64,000 nucleotides of DNA from Flammula alnicola (taxonomy: Eukaryota > Basidiomycota > Agaricomycetes > Agaricales > Strophariaceae). Where the stretch lies: NCBI GenBank assembly GCA_015499995.1, contig JADNRV010000032.1:186001-250000 (forward strand), read 5' to 3'. The stretch's first letter is position 1; every line of letters starts with the position of its first letter. The position numbers and the translations under genes are program-made. Below the pieces are notes generated by a model that saw only the letters and a program-made list of their open reading frames with translations, was not told where the DNA came from and made no database searches. This document shows positions 24,522-36,724 of the stretch, in pieces.

Positions 24522-26210
24522 ATGCGGAATATTAAAATCCGCTTGCCCCTGAAACAAAAAAGGTAAGTCGGCTAGGGTCCCTTGTTGAGGCTTCAAAACT
24601 TACATACCTCATATCGGTGAAGAAAGGTCACTGGCTCCATCCACGTCGTTGTTGGCGTGCACCAGTGGCTACTTCTCGGTATGTCGTCGCTCTTCGAGAC
24701 TCTCAGACACGTTGTGTGAGAGTCGCAGCAAACTCTGGTCAAGCACCCTCCGTTCTATGCTTGCCCTCGATTTACTTGCCCCTTTAAACGCAAACGACGA
24801 TAAGAGGTCATTACCATGGGAATGGAGAATGTCTGGCCATGCGCTGCTTGATCCTCGCAGACGATCGGAGGGGATCTATGCATGAAGGTGCCCGGCTGTG
24901 GTTCGTAGTAGCCGGGAGGGGCAATAATGCTCCGAGATGGAGGGATCTAGAAGACTCAAGTGAGTCCGTGATAGAGGCGTCCACGATGCAGGTGTCGATG
25001 ATAGTGAGTACTATAGCCATTAAACGTTACAACGTTGAGCTCCCAAATCTGACAGCTTCTAGAAAGGGTGCAAGTCCGGAGTGTCCCTTTAGTATTGATG
25101 CATTTTCATTAAAACAGATCGTCGAGGATCCGTGGGCTATTCAAACATTATTCAAGCTTCAGGCTTTCGAACCACCGTCAGGTATTATTTTTATTGGATA
25201 TTGAATTAAACGAAGACTTACACATTACGTTCAGCTACTGGGTCTCTGTTGGCCTTCTGGCGAGGAGTTTACTGCGGTCGGTAATGCCAGGGCTGTTGAA
25301 CGCGGCAGAGACTCGACGAAAGCCGGGATATAGCTAGCGATCCGGGAGCAACGTTTACCACAGGTGTATGTGCAATCAAGGAGAAAGTGGCGCATATCAG
25401 AAGACCCTGCCAGTCGATAACATGGTCAACCTCGTGGCGACTCTCTTCCAAAACGCCTTATAGCCAGTCCCATCAAGCCAGCGTCAACAATTCGTGGCTG
25501 ACCGACGGTCGAGTGGGCAACCAACCGTTTTGCTTTAAGCTCCTCTAGTCGATATGCATTCACTTCCTCGGCCTATGACTCATCCCATACCTTTCCACAA
25601 AGGTAAATCACGATCGCGCTATTCGTATAATGGGTGGAATCTGCAATTAACCACCAATCAGATGTGAAAAGAGGCAAGCACAAGCATACTGCGACTTACC
25701 CAAGGTACCCGAATGCTCTGCCTTGTAGGACAACGTGAGTTTCTCTTTGTCTGATCCATCGCAAAGGTCCCTCTAATGGTTTCAACTTTCTAGTGGTGCT
25801 CGCTGTTGTATTTTCAGGCATTCCAAACGAAATTCGACCCATCGTCATGGAATTCAAGTTGTGGAGCGACTCGGACGCGAAGTGGAGTACAAGTCCAGCA
25901 TTATGCCTCCATGAACGTCAGAGTTGCGTATGGTTTAACGTACCAGTTCAAGGATCCTGTATATGAAGACCTAATCGCAATCAGAAAGTTGAGTTCTTTG
26001 GTCAAAAAAAAAACCGATTCTCAGTGCGTTTTTGGGCATACCTGCAACATTTCGTCTCTTACGGGCATCTCCCCTGAATTCCGAGCTCTGCCGTCTCCTG
26101 CCTTTCTACAGATGGGTCCAACACATGTCGAGGCGAAGGCTAAGGTCAAGCTAGCCCTTTCAGAGCAACGGCATGGGGTAGGTTTGAATCCTTACGACCT
26201 TACATAAGTA
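24522..26210 (+). pseudogene. Unrecognised multi-exon gene or remnant in copy A
   Basis: After a TATA box and an ATG followed by MRNIKIRLPLKQK, several frames stay open and are conserved in protein sequence between the two repeat copies. Examples are ALDLLAPLNANDDKRSLPWE near 24760, SPECPFSIDAFSLKQIVEDP near 25075-25130 followed by a GT-starting intron, and NVRVAYGLTYQF with DPVYEDLIAIRKL near 25915-25995. In copy A the last frame is thrown off near 26010 by a run of nine A, where copy B stays open. I do not recognise the product. The mixture of conserved exons with copy-specific breaks suggests a decaying or non-functional gene, but an unusual splice pattern is possible. Confidence 0.35.
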
Positions 26211-27180
26211 ATGCGTCTGATGAAAGTGAAGTTTTCTTTTATTGTCTTGTTCGTCCAAGCGCTGACTGAATAAAAGTAAATTTGCGTGCAGCTCGAGGAA
26301 TGTGTGTTGGTCGAAGATACAGAATCTGTAGGAATGAAACTCAGACACGTCCTTATTGTGGCATGTGGCGGCCAGATTGATCTGCTTTCGCAGCCCGCTC
26401 TCTGTGCCAAAGATGCTCACACCCGCCATGGCCAGCAATAAAAACCGAGCCGCATCGGCTGCAAGCGATATCTGCAGTGCGTCTTGTCTTGCCATTCGTG
26501 AATTTTGAAATATGAAAATGAGAACGATTTACAACACAAAATATTGCACGTGAGTTGGAGAAGGCGAGACATCACCCTTGGCTTCGCGTCTGGGCCCACC
26601 CAAAGGTATCCTTGATATGGACAAGTAGTCGTAAGTGCACGGGCAACTCATTTAATTTTAAACGCCAAATGACCACCAGATTAATTTAATTGGGAAATCT
26701 AGATGTGCGCTAGGACCACCATCGTCGAAGAATATCAAAACACTTCACTGTTTAGTACTGTTTCGCGAACACACGAGACGACTAATAACCTTCTCGCCTG
26801 GCCTATGATATCACTGACACGATGTCTCGAACACGGTGGCATTGATAGGCCCTGGTATTGTATTGAAGAAACGCGTCGTTGCGAACATGCGGAGTGTGTC
26901 CGAAGCGCAAGCGGCGAAATCGAATCTGACAAGGGTGTTGCCCGAGTCCAAAAAGGAGGTTACTTGAAGGTCGTCCCCCATGACCATCTCATGTCATTAT
27001 GTGAGTTTCCGCACCAGAGTCAAACGGAAAAGGCACTCACAGAAAATGTCCAGGCGTCTGGCGGGTCCGTATAAGTCGTCAGTCTGTATGCCCGCAAAAA
27101 CTACATTTGACTTAGACAAGAAATTCTCCGGAAAAAGCTGGACGAATGGCGCTACGCACTCAGCCTACGCTACATAGATG

Positions 27181-27347
27181 CCGTATCAGAGAGTATAGAG
27201 AAATTGTTTTAGAAATTGTGAACCAACAAAAAGAACAAGTTGACTGGTTTACACCACCATTGAAGGAGATAATAAAGTTGGCAACCTGAGTCCCGTTGGC
27301 CGTGGTATTGCTAAAATCGAACATGCTTGCTTCCAGGATGCCGTTGG
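27181..27347 (-). pseudogene. Truncated last-exon copy of the secreted-protein gene at the A/B junction
   Basis: The minus strand here reads GILEASMFDFSNTTANGTQV and then VANFIISFNGGV, almost the same as the last exon of the gene at 31442-31987 (there GVLEASMFDFSNTTASGTQV). The match stops at about 27347, exactly where copy B begins. A 4-base difference after GGVNQSTCS shifts the frame relative to the intact gene. The upstream exons are absent, so this is an orphan 3' fragment carried along by the duplication. Confidence 0.85.
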
Positions 27348-28680
27348 CGCGTCTGACACATTCAACGCATACAAGACTTACTACACTGAATAAATGCGGG
27401 ATTATGCGAATTGTATATGGATTCAAGCCCTCATGGTACCATGAGCGAGAGCCCGTTACATTTTTTACTTTGGAATCTCGCTTCGTGGTACGTCTGTTTT
27501 CTGGTTGGCTTCGTACAATGAGATTGGAATTCCTTTATCCGCTTCTGACAAGAAAAAGAAAACAAGTCAGTCAATTAAAAGCCGTGAAGTGGTGTATGGC
27601 CTCCGATATTGGAATGAGCAGTCGAGCTTTCAGCACGTGCCGCAAACCTGTTCAAGGCATTACTATTGGTCCAGAAAATGTCTTCAGAAAGCCTGCCTAC
27701 TGATCTGCCGACGAAGAATAATATTCTGTGAACGATAAGGTGCCACGCCGTCCAGGGGTCCATAATTTTGCATGATGGATTAAAGCTTGGAAGATAGAGA
27801 GATCCTACGTATAGAACATTAGGTCGTCTCGGCGGTATAAGACGGGACACGTCATTCCGCTCGCGTTGCGCGATCGCCGATCACTGCAGGATGATGTGTG
27901 TCTTGAAGGTTTCGTCCGACGAACACGAATCAATTTCAATGGACTTAGTAAATGCAATATTTAATTGCTGGTCCGTGAAAAAAATCGTAGCATATAAGTA
28001 CTCGCCTTGGAGTAGGACCCGGAAAGCTCCTGCGGGCTGGTGTCTGCGAATTTGCGGATTTGAGGCCCAAAAATCCTAGTTCTGTCCACTTTCTTGCGGA
28101 TTTGAGGCGGGCCGGACGAAGTTTCCAGGCTGCTGAAATTTTTGTCAGATTCATGCCCATGTACTAGCTAAACTAACCAACGTTTTGGGAGGTGCTGTCT
28201 ACGCACGAACGCCGGGAACCAGAAAATTTGTTCTTGCACCCGCAGGGAAAGAAAATTTGGACATTCACGTGACAATCTCTATGCGTTTTTGCGTTTTTGA
28301 GCGCGGAAACTGTGCGTTTTTGAGGCCGAATTTTGGATAGTTCGCGGACACCAAATAATAGGGGTCCTAGATCTTGGAGTGCTACGAAACACGAATTAAG
28401 CAACAATATTCGACTTCGGCAATGGGGGGCTTTGTCTCGGGAACTGTTTACAGTTTATGGAATTTGAGATTTTTTTGGCCGATGAAATTGAAATTTGGTG
28501 GTTTGTGTGCTGATTTAAATGTCAAGATGTTGGAGTCATCTGGATAAGCCAAAATCAGTGATATTCTGCAAGGTGAAAGACTGAACGCAAAACTTTGGTT
28601 GAGCTCCCTAGAACCTTTGGCAAGGTTCATAGCTATGCAGTTATAGGTATCCAGACAACACACCATGACAGAAGAGAATC

Positions 28681-28688
28681 TATAAAAG
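28681..28688 (+). promoter_or_regulatory. TATA-box-like TATAAAAG in copy B
   Basis: Counterpart of the site at 24460, 62 bp before the ATG at 28750. The spacing differs by seven bases from copy A while the box is unchanged. Confidence 0.4.
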
Positions 28689-28749
28689 GCCCAGATCAAA
28701 CGATACATGACCTGTTGCCTACTGCGATGTTCTCACTTTTGGTCCCACA

Positions 28750-30830
28750 ATGCGGAATATTAAAATCCGCTTGCCCCTGAAACAAAAAAGGTAAGTCGGC
28801 TAGGGTCCCTTCTTGAGGCTTTAAAGCTTTAACACTTACATACCTCACATCGGTGAAGAAAGGTCACTGGCTCCATCCACGTCGTTGTTGGCGTGCACCA
28901 GTGGCTACTTCTCGGTATGTCGTCACTCTTCGAGACTCTCAGACACGTTGTGCGAGAGTCGCAGCAAACTCTGGTCAAGCATCCTCCTTTCTATGCCTGC
29001 CCTCGATTTACTTGCTCCTTTAAACGCAAACGACGACAAGAGGTCATTACCATGGGAATGGAGTATGTCTGACCATGACCATGCGCTGCTTGATCCTCGC
29101 ATACGATCGGAGGTGATCCATGCATGAAGGAGCCAGGCTGTGGTTCGTAGTAGCCGGGAGGGGCAATAATGCTCCGAGATGGAGGGATCTAGAAGACCCA
29201 AGGAGTCCACGATAGGGGTGTCCACGATGGAGGAGTCCACGATAGTGAGTACTATGGTCATTAAACGTTACGCCGTTGAACGTTGAGCTCCTAAACCTGA
29301 CAGGTCCTAGAAAGGGCGCAAGTCCGGAGTGTTCCTTTAGTGTTGACGCATTTCTATTAAAACAGATCGTCGAGGATCCGCGGGTTATTCCAACATTCTT
29401 CAAGCTCCAAGCTCTTGAACCACAGTCAGGTATTATTTTTATTGGACCTTTGAGTTCGAAGAAGACTTACACATTGCGTTCAGTTACTGCGTCTCTGTCG
29501 GCCTCCCGGCGAGGAGCTTAATGCGGTCGGTATATCCTTATGATGTCAGGGGCTGTTGAAGGCGTCGGCGAGTCGACAAAAGCCAGAGTATATCTAGGGA
29601 TCTGAGAGCAAAGTTTACCACAGGTGGACGTGCAATCATGGAGAAAGTGGCGCATATCAGAAGATGCCAGTCAACATGGTCAACCATGTGCCGATTCTCT
29701 TCCAAAACTCCCTCTGCCCCATCAGGCTAGGTCGTCAACAATTCCTAGCTGACCTACGGTCGAGTAGGCAACAAACCACCTTGCATTAAGCCCCTCTAGT
29801 CGACATGCATTTCCTTCCTTGGCCTATGACTCAAGCCAGGTCATCCCATGCCTTTCCACAAGGTAAATCACAATCGCGCTATTCATATAATGGGTGGAAT
29901 CTGCAATTGACCAATCCAGATGTAAAAGGGGCCAAGCACAAGCATACTGCGACTTACCCAAGGTACCCGAATCCTCCGCCTTGTAAGACAACGTGAGTTT
30001 CTCATTGTCTGATCCATCGCAAAGGTCCCTCTAATGGTTTTCAACTTTCTAGGGGTGCTCGCTGTTGTGTTTTTAGGCATTCCAAAAGAAATTCGACCCA
30101 TCGTCATGGAATTCAAGTTGTGGGGCGACTTGGAAGCGAAGTTGATTACAAGTCCAGCATTATGCCGCGACGAACGTCAGGGTTGCGTACGGTTTAACGT
30201 ACCAGTTCGAGGATCCTGTATATGAAGACCGCATCGCGATGAGAAAGTTGGGTTCTTTGGTCAGAAAAAACCCGATTCTCGTTGCTTTTTCGGGCATACC
30301 TGCAACATTTCGTCTCCAAGGGGCATTTCCCCTGAATTTCGAGCTCAGCCGTTTCCTGCCTTTCTACAGATGGGTCCAGCACATGTCGAGGCGAAGGCTA
30401 AGGTCAAGCTAGCCCTTTCAAACCAACGGCATGCTGGGGGCAGGTTTGAATCCTTGCGACCTTACATAAGTGATGCGTCTGATGAAAGTGAAGTTCTTCT
30501 TTTATTGTCTGTTCGTCCAAGCGCTGACGCTGAATTTGAGTGCAGCTCGAGGAATGTGTGTTGGTCGAAGATACAGAATTCGTAAGAATGAAACCATTCA
30601 GACACGTCCTTGTTGTGGCATGTGGGGGCCAGAATGATCTGCATTCGCTGACCCCTCTCTGTGTCAAAGAAGCTCGCACCCGACCGCCATGGCCAGCAAT
30701 AAAAACCAAGCCGCATCGGCTGCAAGACCGTGCGATATCTGCAGTGCGTCTTGCCTTCGTGAAATATGAAAATGAGAACGGATATTGCAAATGAGTTGGA
30801 GGAGAACGCGAGACATCACCTTGGCTTCGC
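28750..30830 (+). pseudogene. Unrecognised multi-exon gene or remnant in copy B
   Basis: Counterpart of the gene in copy A. Frames kept between copies include ALDLLAPLNANDDKRSLPWE near 28996, SPECSFSVDAFLLKQIVEDP near 29330 and NVRVAYGLTYQFEDPVYEDR near 30170-30230. The last continues in copy B as KNPILVAFSGIPATFRLQGA and then FPLNFELSRFLPFYRWVQHM before a likely splice site. A further frame near 30543 reads LEECVLVEDTEFVRMKPF. Copy B has a stop (TGA) near 30145 where copy A is open, so each copy is broken at a different place. No family was recognised. Confidence 0.35.
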
Positions 30831-31441
30831 GTCCGGGACCCCAACCCGAAGGTATCCTTGATATGGTCGAACTCATAAGTAGTCGTAAGTGTACGAGCAA
30901 CTCATTTAATTTTATTTAAACGCCAAATGACCACCAGATTAATTTAATTGGGAAATCTAGATGTACGCTAGGACCACCATCGTCGAAGAATATCAAAACA
31001 CTTCACTATTTAGTACTGTTCGCTAACACAAGAAACGACTAATAACCTTCCCTCCCGGCCTATGATATCACTGACAGGATGTCTCGAACACAGTGGCATT
31101 GATAGGCCCTGGTATTATATTGAAGAAACGCGTCGTTGCGAACGTGCGGAGTGTGTCCGAAGCAGCGAAATCGAATCTGACAAGGGTGTTGCCCGAGTCC
31201 AAAAAGAAGGTTACTTGAAGGCTGTCCCCCATCTTTATGTCATTGAGTGAGCTTCCGCACCCAGAGTCAAACGGAAAAGGTACTCACAGAAAATGTCCAG
31301 GCGTCGACCGGTCCGTATAAGTCGTCAGTCTGTATGCCCGCAAAAACTGCATTTGACTTGGACAAGAAATCCTCCGGAAAAAGCAGGACGAATGGCGCTA
31401 CGCTACGTAGATGCCGTATCAGAGAATATAGAGAAATCGTT

Positions 31442-31987
31442 TTAGAAATTGTGAACCAACAAAAAGGAAGAACAAGTTGGCTGGGTTACACCACCATTGA
31501 AGGAGATAATAAAGTTGGCAACCTGAGTCCCGCTGGCCGTGGTATTGCTAAAATCGAACATGCTTGCTTCCAGAACGCCATCGCCGGCACCGTCAACTCG
31601 AATCTTCTGCTGGCTCGGGCTGACATACATCTATGAAAAAGTTAAATAACTCCATACAACATGAATGTGACGCTCACAAAGCCGCTTATTATGTGGTTGT
31701 TGATGTTGACGTCGAATTTATGCTGCAAGCAGTAAAATCGTCTATTGAAAAAATATACGTATGAGAAATGGAACGGGCCCGGGTACCTGCATGTAGTTCG
31801 CTCGGAATTCCGACTGGATGTTTGGAGGCGTAGGAGTGACGAAGGCCGAGGAGTAGAATTTTTGTGTCAGAGGAAATGCCTGAGTAATATTCGAGCTTCC
31901 ATTGATTGTATTCTGAGCCAGGCAGAGAGCCTGACGCTCGGGGAATATAAAGAAAAGAAAGAAAATACGCGTGAATTCAAATAACAT
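31442..31987 (-). CDS. Small secreted protein, family not recognised
   Basis: Three-exon model starting at the ATG at 31987. The N-terminus MLFEFTRIFFLFFIF plus a cleavage-like region ending near ALCLAQ looks like a signal peptide. Then come NGSSNITQ (two N-glycosylation sites), FVTPTPPNIQSEFRANYMQ, an intron, HKFDVNINNHIISGF, a 47-bp intron, and the last exon MYVSPSQQKIRVDGAGDG with ASMFDFSNTTASG, ending in VHNF and a stop at 31442. Both introns have GT-AG ends and compatible phases. The motif order (a hydrophobic residue-rich strand, then QQKIRVD) loosely recalls ependymin-like secreted proteins; this is a weak impression, not an assignment. Its last exon is duplicated in truncated form at 27181-27347. 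Confidence 0.6.
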
Positions 31988-33157
31988 GGAGCGCACGGCC
32001 TGGACTGAAGAATTGTTTAAAAGCAGCGTATCTGTATTGGCTTGCCCTCTTATACTCCTGGACATCGGATGCTTCATGCTAGATAATGATCAAGCGTAAC
32101 GACAGCCTGAGGCCACGGTGAGTGAACACCGCATGCGCAGTAGCGCTCTCGCAAGTGTCAACGCCAAAAACGAGCGACAGGCTAATTTTTCTTTGTAAAA
32201 CAGTGTCTGACATCGGGCGCAGCATTCCCCCACTTCAACGTGAATCGCAGGGTTATTAGAGACAGCAGAATTCCAGCATCCAGTAATAGTGTTAGTCCGT
32301 CAGAAACGTGCTGCGGTGAAAATGTGCCAGTGCCCACGATAGTGCCTACCGTCTTACTCTTTTGCAGACAGGCTATCCGGGTGCCTATGGCAGAGTTCTT
32401 GGCCGTCGCTATTTTTGTCATCTTTGGAGCTGGTTCGTGTCCAATCGGAAGCCGCATAGCAGATTAGATCTGACAAGATTCTGGGACAAGAAGAAGCCAG
32501 GAGATCGAGACACGCATCCATGGACTAGAACTAAGCTCAACAGGTCAAACCGTGCGCAAGTAGTTAGCTGCGTCGACCTCAAGGCTATGGTCTAGAAAGG
32601 ATATCACGATGGACATTGCAAGATGATAGTGCCGCAGTCTGTCTTCAGTTCGGAAATGACGTGCGCTGACGTCGTGCTGCACAATGAACACATCGATGAC
32701 AATGCGATGAAGGCCCTTGGTGGCCGAGGTTAAGAGTGGTGGCCACTGAAAGTCATCGGTGTCCGAATAATTGTGTCCGATCGTTGTCATGTGGAAGTAT
32801 TTCGCATTGAATTTCCAAGTGAAGCTGCATATTCAAATTGTACTCGTACAATGTAACGGCTTGTAAAGGATATATAGAGTAGACGTGTATGATGAGGGCG
32901 ACATCTAGATATTTACTAGTTATATACAGACTGCATACGGAATACAACAAGGTATGATACTATGCAAGGAGTCGTCAGGAAGATGGCTGATGTTACAAGA
33001 TTGTGATGATTCGGATGCGGTGGTGGTGGATACATTGAATGCGTGCCGCTAGGCATAGTCGGTGGGTCGTGATGTTATATTCCGTCAAGAACGTGTCGCC
33101 TGCTAGCAGTGGAAGAAAGAGATGGGGTTGAAGTCGAAAAAGAGCAAGCGAATGGAT
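31988..33157. other. Intergenic region
   Basis: About 1.2 kb without a supported gene. A few plus-strand frames near 32240-32595 are open but have no motif and no conserved context. It lies upstream of the secreted-protein gene and downstream of the acidic hypothetical gene. Confidence 0.45.
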
Positions 33158-33850
33158 CTACGCCTCAGTCGAGACAGAATCCGAATGGGAAATCGAAGTC
33201 GAGATTATATCGCCAAAAACACTGTCGAATTCCTCAAGCGATTTTTGAAATAATTCCTCGTCAAAGGTTATCCCATCCATAGGTTCTGTGGCCTCCGGGG
33301 CAGCAATAGAGGCCTGCAACTCCTGCAACTCTGGGTAAACACTCCAGTTGTCGAAATCCTCCGGGATGCCCTCAGGGAAAGCCTCTGCTATGAGTTGATC
33401 CAGCTGGGCGATATGCTCAGCGTCGTTGAGAAAGTCACAGTCCATATCGTCCGTTGTCGGAGGGAAATGAGATTGAAATAGATCATCGGGCACATCCAGG
33501 AAGCCAAAGTCAGGTTCGACATCACTGGAGGGTTGAGTATATTGTGTTGGTGCTACTTCGACAGTAGGCCTCCTTGAGCGTGCATAATACTCAGGTTGGG
33601 TGGGTTTCGTAATCGCCATATCTCGTTCTCTTTCTGCGGATAGTTCGCGCATAAAGGCTTCGAGATTCTGTCTGCGAAAGACATGAATAATTAGAAGCGA
33701 TCCTTACAGAATGCAAATATGATCGACTCACTTTATACCGAGGATTTGGTCCTCCGTAAACTTGGGTAGGGACGCATTAAGATCAGGGAATGTGGTTTGA
33801 CGGGGGTAAATGCCTGGTGTGAGGGGAACATATTTAATGCCGAAGGCCAT
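33158..33850 (-). CDS. Acidic hypothetical protein
   Basis: Two exons with a 60-bp GT-AG intron. Exon 1 starts at ATG 33850 with MAFGIKYVPLTPGIYPRQ and ends in FTEDQILGIK. Exon 2 begins QNLEAFMRELSAERERD and runs to a stop at 33158. The product is about 204 residues. After residue 60 it is strongly acidic, with repeated hydrophobic-acidic segments such as FLDVPDDLFQ, FPEGIPEDFDNW and FDEELFQKSLEEFDSVFGD, the pattern of transactivation-like or binding-induced disordered regions. No domain is recognised. The splice phase and continuous frame support a real gene. A MITE lies about 170 bp upstream of the start codon. Confidence 0.6.
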
Positions 33851-36724
33851 TTTGAGGGTGATGAAGAAGGGAGGGGCTTATGCTGTAGTATTTTCACGGA
33901 CAGATATCGATCGTATTTATACCGGAGATCATCAATGGCGAAAGACTGCAGGCAAGCAAGGCGTACCTTTTTGGGCCAACAGTGGTACAGCAATGCGTTT
34001 GATAAACAAATGATCGTTTTACAGCTGAACTCAAAACGATAGGCACCTCAGATCAAAACTTAGGCAGGGCGGACACTCAAATCTCTACGTGACATGATAG
34101 CCGAGCGAGCCGAGCACTCCCAGTAGCCAAATGATGGGAAAATCATCCGGATCATTTCGGCTGTGTACAGCTTTTGATCTGGGGTGGCCTATCGTTTTGA
34201 GTTCAGCTGTAAGCTTGACATGCTTGTCAGATCAAAAGATCCTCGGTGAAGATGCGGAGTCGCCACTCCATTCCTACATCACCACAATGGTCCAAATCCA
34301 GTTCAATCGTATTGTTGCCCCAGTAAAAATACCAGGCCCGTGAGATAGTTATGTTCCCTTGATCTCGATTTGGTGGAGGAAAATAGGCCAATGGCGGCGA
34401 CCGGCAGGAGTGCTGCATTTTTAGACCAAATGCAGGAATCGTTGGCCTCGTGAAGATGACGTTGTTGTATTCAAGCATCCCTGATCCAGCATTCAAGGCC
34501 AAAGCACGCTGCCCAAGCAACGTTGCCGCACATAATAAGGAGAGATTAACTGTTGTTTTAAGCCCGAGCCTTTCTCTGGTGTGGCCACATTTGGAACAAT
34601 GGCGCGGGGCGTCGAGCTGTGCGGTGCAGGCCTAAGTCTCTGTAACTTGTAACTTGCAATCACCCATACTATGATGACAATCGACTATGCGATACGATCC
34701 TTCGCCAAAGTAAGATGCAGGTACTGCGAGTCGAATGAGTCAAAAGATGTAACAAGAACATGATGATTCCAGCCAAAGAGCGAGAACAATAAGTAAAAAC
34801 GTAAACCCACCCAATGGCCGTACCAAGCGGCTTACGGACCAAAGGCTCCTTTTAAAGGCCATTCCTTTGTAGGTATGTGAAGGCGAACACCATCCAAGAC
34901 CGTCGACGATAACAATATGTCTGGTCCGACCTCTTGAGGTGAATTATGGTCGTTCAAGCGAAGTGGCGACCAATGTACCGCGCAGCAACCAAGAAGCAAG
35001 AGACACAAAATGAGGTAGACACGGATGCTTTTCTGTCGTGTTCACAGGAGCCGCTCTCGGAAGGAGATAAGCAGTTTTGGGAGAACTAAATTCAAACTAT
35101 GTAAAGTCTGACTCAAGAGCCAAATTGAAACCGAAAGGCAGCTTGAAGGCAGGATAAAATCTGGGAGTTGAAAAAAACGGCTGAGCCTACGGCGATCAGT
35201 CCGGCGGCAAAGTCCGGCAGTCAGGTGAGCGCGCACGCGTATTCTAACTCCTTGCGCGTCGCCTCCTTTCTTCTCAAATTCGTCTTCCCGCTTTCCCTCC
35301 TTTGCGACGCCTACACAACGCCCACTGAACTCTAAATGTGCCAGAATTTTCTTCGATTGCCGTGTTACCCTCGACAACGAACGGCAATGCCATTGCATTG
35401 AGGAGAGGCAGCAGCGACGATGTATGTAATATGTATAACCGGGAGAGGAAATAGCAGCGGCATCAGGGGAAGTACGGTGAAGGGATACAATAACAGGGAG
35501 TACGACCGGGAGATGTAGCGGCAACTGCGACATGACAAGGGAAAGCAGCAGCAGGGACACTTGCATAGTCAGCGGCAGTGGTGAGAAATGTGGAGGGCAA
35601 TGACATCCGTCGTCTCTCTCCCCCCACCTTCCATTGGTCCGCCGCCCGTTCGTGTCTTAGGCTAACGCTGCCGCCCATCCCACCACCTCACCACTCACTG
35701 GTCTCCACGACCCCAAGAAAAGCCACAGCACCGAGGCCAAAGGTGTGGCAGCGGCACAACCGAATCGACTGGGTTATGACGGCGACCTGGGGTGCAGCAT
35801 CGCTCGTTCCAGCTGGGCTTTTGTGCCGTCTCGCCTCCCTCCCTCCTCGTCAAAGCACCGTTCCTTTCACCCCCCCCCTTTCATTTGGCAAATGATCAGC
35901 CACTCTTGCATTGCTCGGCAGCTTCACCTCCTTAATATGATTTCCCCCCTTTTCTGTATTCCACAGTAGCATAGATTTTTGAATAATAATACCTTGGTCA
36001 CTGGTGAATTCCAGCGAGTGCGAATTCGCGAAAGCATTTTGGCCCTCGAGAGGGCATGACTCCTATTTAGATTTGGCGGAAACCGACTGGGTGGAAGCTC
36101 CCGCCGTCCCGCCGTTGTGATCGCCGTTTTTTTGATGCCGTTTTTTCCGTTTCCCAGATGTCCTCGAAGGCAGCGGCATGGAGTATTGTTTGGCAGTAGC
36201 CTTACGATTAAAAATGTTACATAATCAATGCTCCGCCTAAACCGTTCCGGATCGGCCGATCCTTACCTTTCAGAACGCGTAAACGCGCCGGATTGTGTTT
36301 CAACACGCTTGCCATTGGCAAAATGTCGCGAAGATGCCCCAAGCCAACTTCTCTTCGCCCACTACACAAGGTGATCAATAGCATTTTTCTTAATACATAG
36401 CCATAAAAGCTTCACCTATCACATAGACTGGTCACTGAACGACGGCGAAGTTATTGTGCGTGATCAAGTAAACATCATGCATGGCCACCTCCACTAGTGG
36501 TGCATCTGTGATATCCAGCTGATTCCGATGACCTCGAAGCGCGGCTCGGCAAGCTGATTTGGACACGCGTGTGGTTGACCGTTGCGCTCAGTGTCAAGAG
36601 GGTGCAATCATTCGCCTCATGGGCTTACGTTTCACCTTTGGCAACTTATATACCCGAAGGGCAAGCGTTACCACCACATTGCTTACGACTTCTGCGGTCG
36701 CTAGGCCTCTCTTTTGCCCAACCA
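33851..36724. other. 2.9-kb stretch with a MITE and no firm gene
   Basis: The only well supported feature is the 188-bp MITE listed separately. A minus-strand frame at about 34227-34560 contains NLSLLCAATLLGQRALALNA, which looks like a signal peptide, followed by CRSPPLAYFPPPNRDQGN, but it has no ATG in frame and I could not find a first exon. The rest (34.6-36.7 kb) has only overlapping short frames on both strands. Confidence 0.4.
34022..34209. mobile_element. 188-bp MITE with TA target-site duplication
   Basis: The left end CAGCTGAACTCAAAACGATA at 34022 is the exact reverse complement of TATCGTTTTGAGTTCAGCTG ending at 34209. With a few mismatches the pairing extends to about 40 bp per side. 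Each end is flanked by TA (34020-34021 and 34210-34211), the duplication made by Tc1/mariner-type or PIF-like insertion. The element is too short to code for a transposase, so it is non-autonomous. Confidence 0.85.

Larger units (their letters stand above)
23115..27347. repeat. Left copy (A) of a 4.23-kb tandem duplication
   Basis: The sequence from about 23115 is matched along its whole length, in the same order and orientation, by the sequence from 27348. Paired landmarks include ATGCGGAATATTAAAATCCG at 24522 and 28750, TATAAAAG at 24460 and 28681, and the start of the frame reading MCARTTIVEEYQN at 26703 against 30961. The offset stays near 4230-4260 bp. The copies differ by scattered substitutions and many small indels, so the event is not recent. 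Copy A ends inside a fragment of the secreted-protein gene that is complete at the end of copy B. No transposase, reverse transcriptase or terminal repeat was recognised. Confidence 0.93.
27348..31580. repeat. Right copy (B) of the 4.23-kb tandem duplication
   Basis: This copy starts directly at the end of copy A (the shared left edge reads CGCGTCtGACACATTCAAC) and matches it to about 31580. The right edge falls within the final exon of the small secreted-protein gene. Copy B therefore carries the original boundary between that gene and the downstream DNA, and copy A is the duplicate or an unequal-crossover product. Confidence 0.93.

Noticed and set aside
23115..31580. The duplicated unit as a CRISPR-like or satellite array
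   Set aside because: There are only two long copies with complex content and no short regularly spaced repeats.
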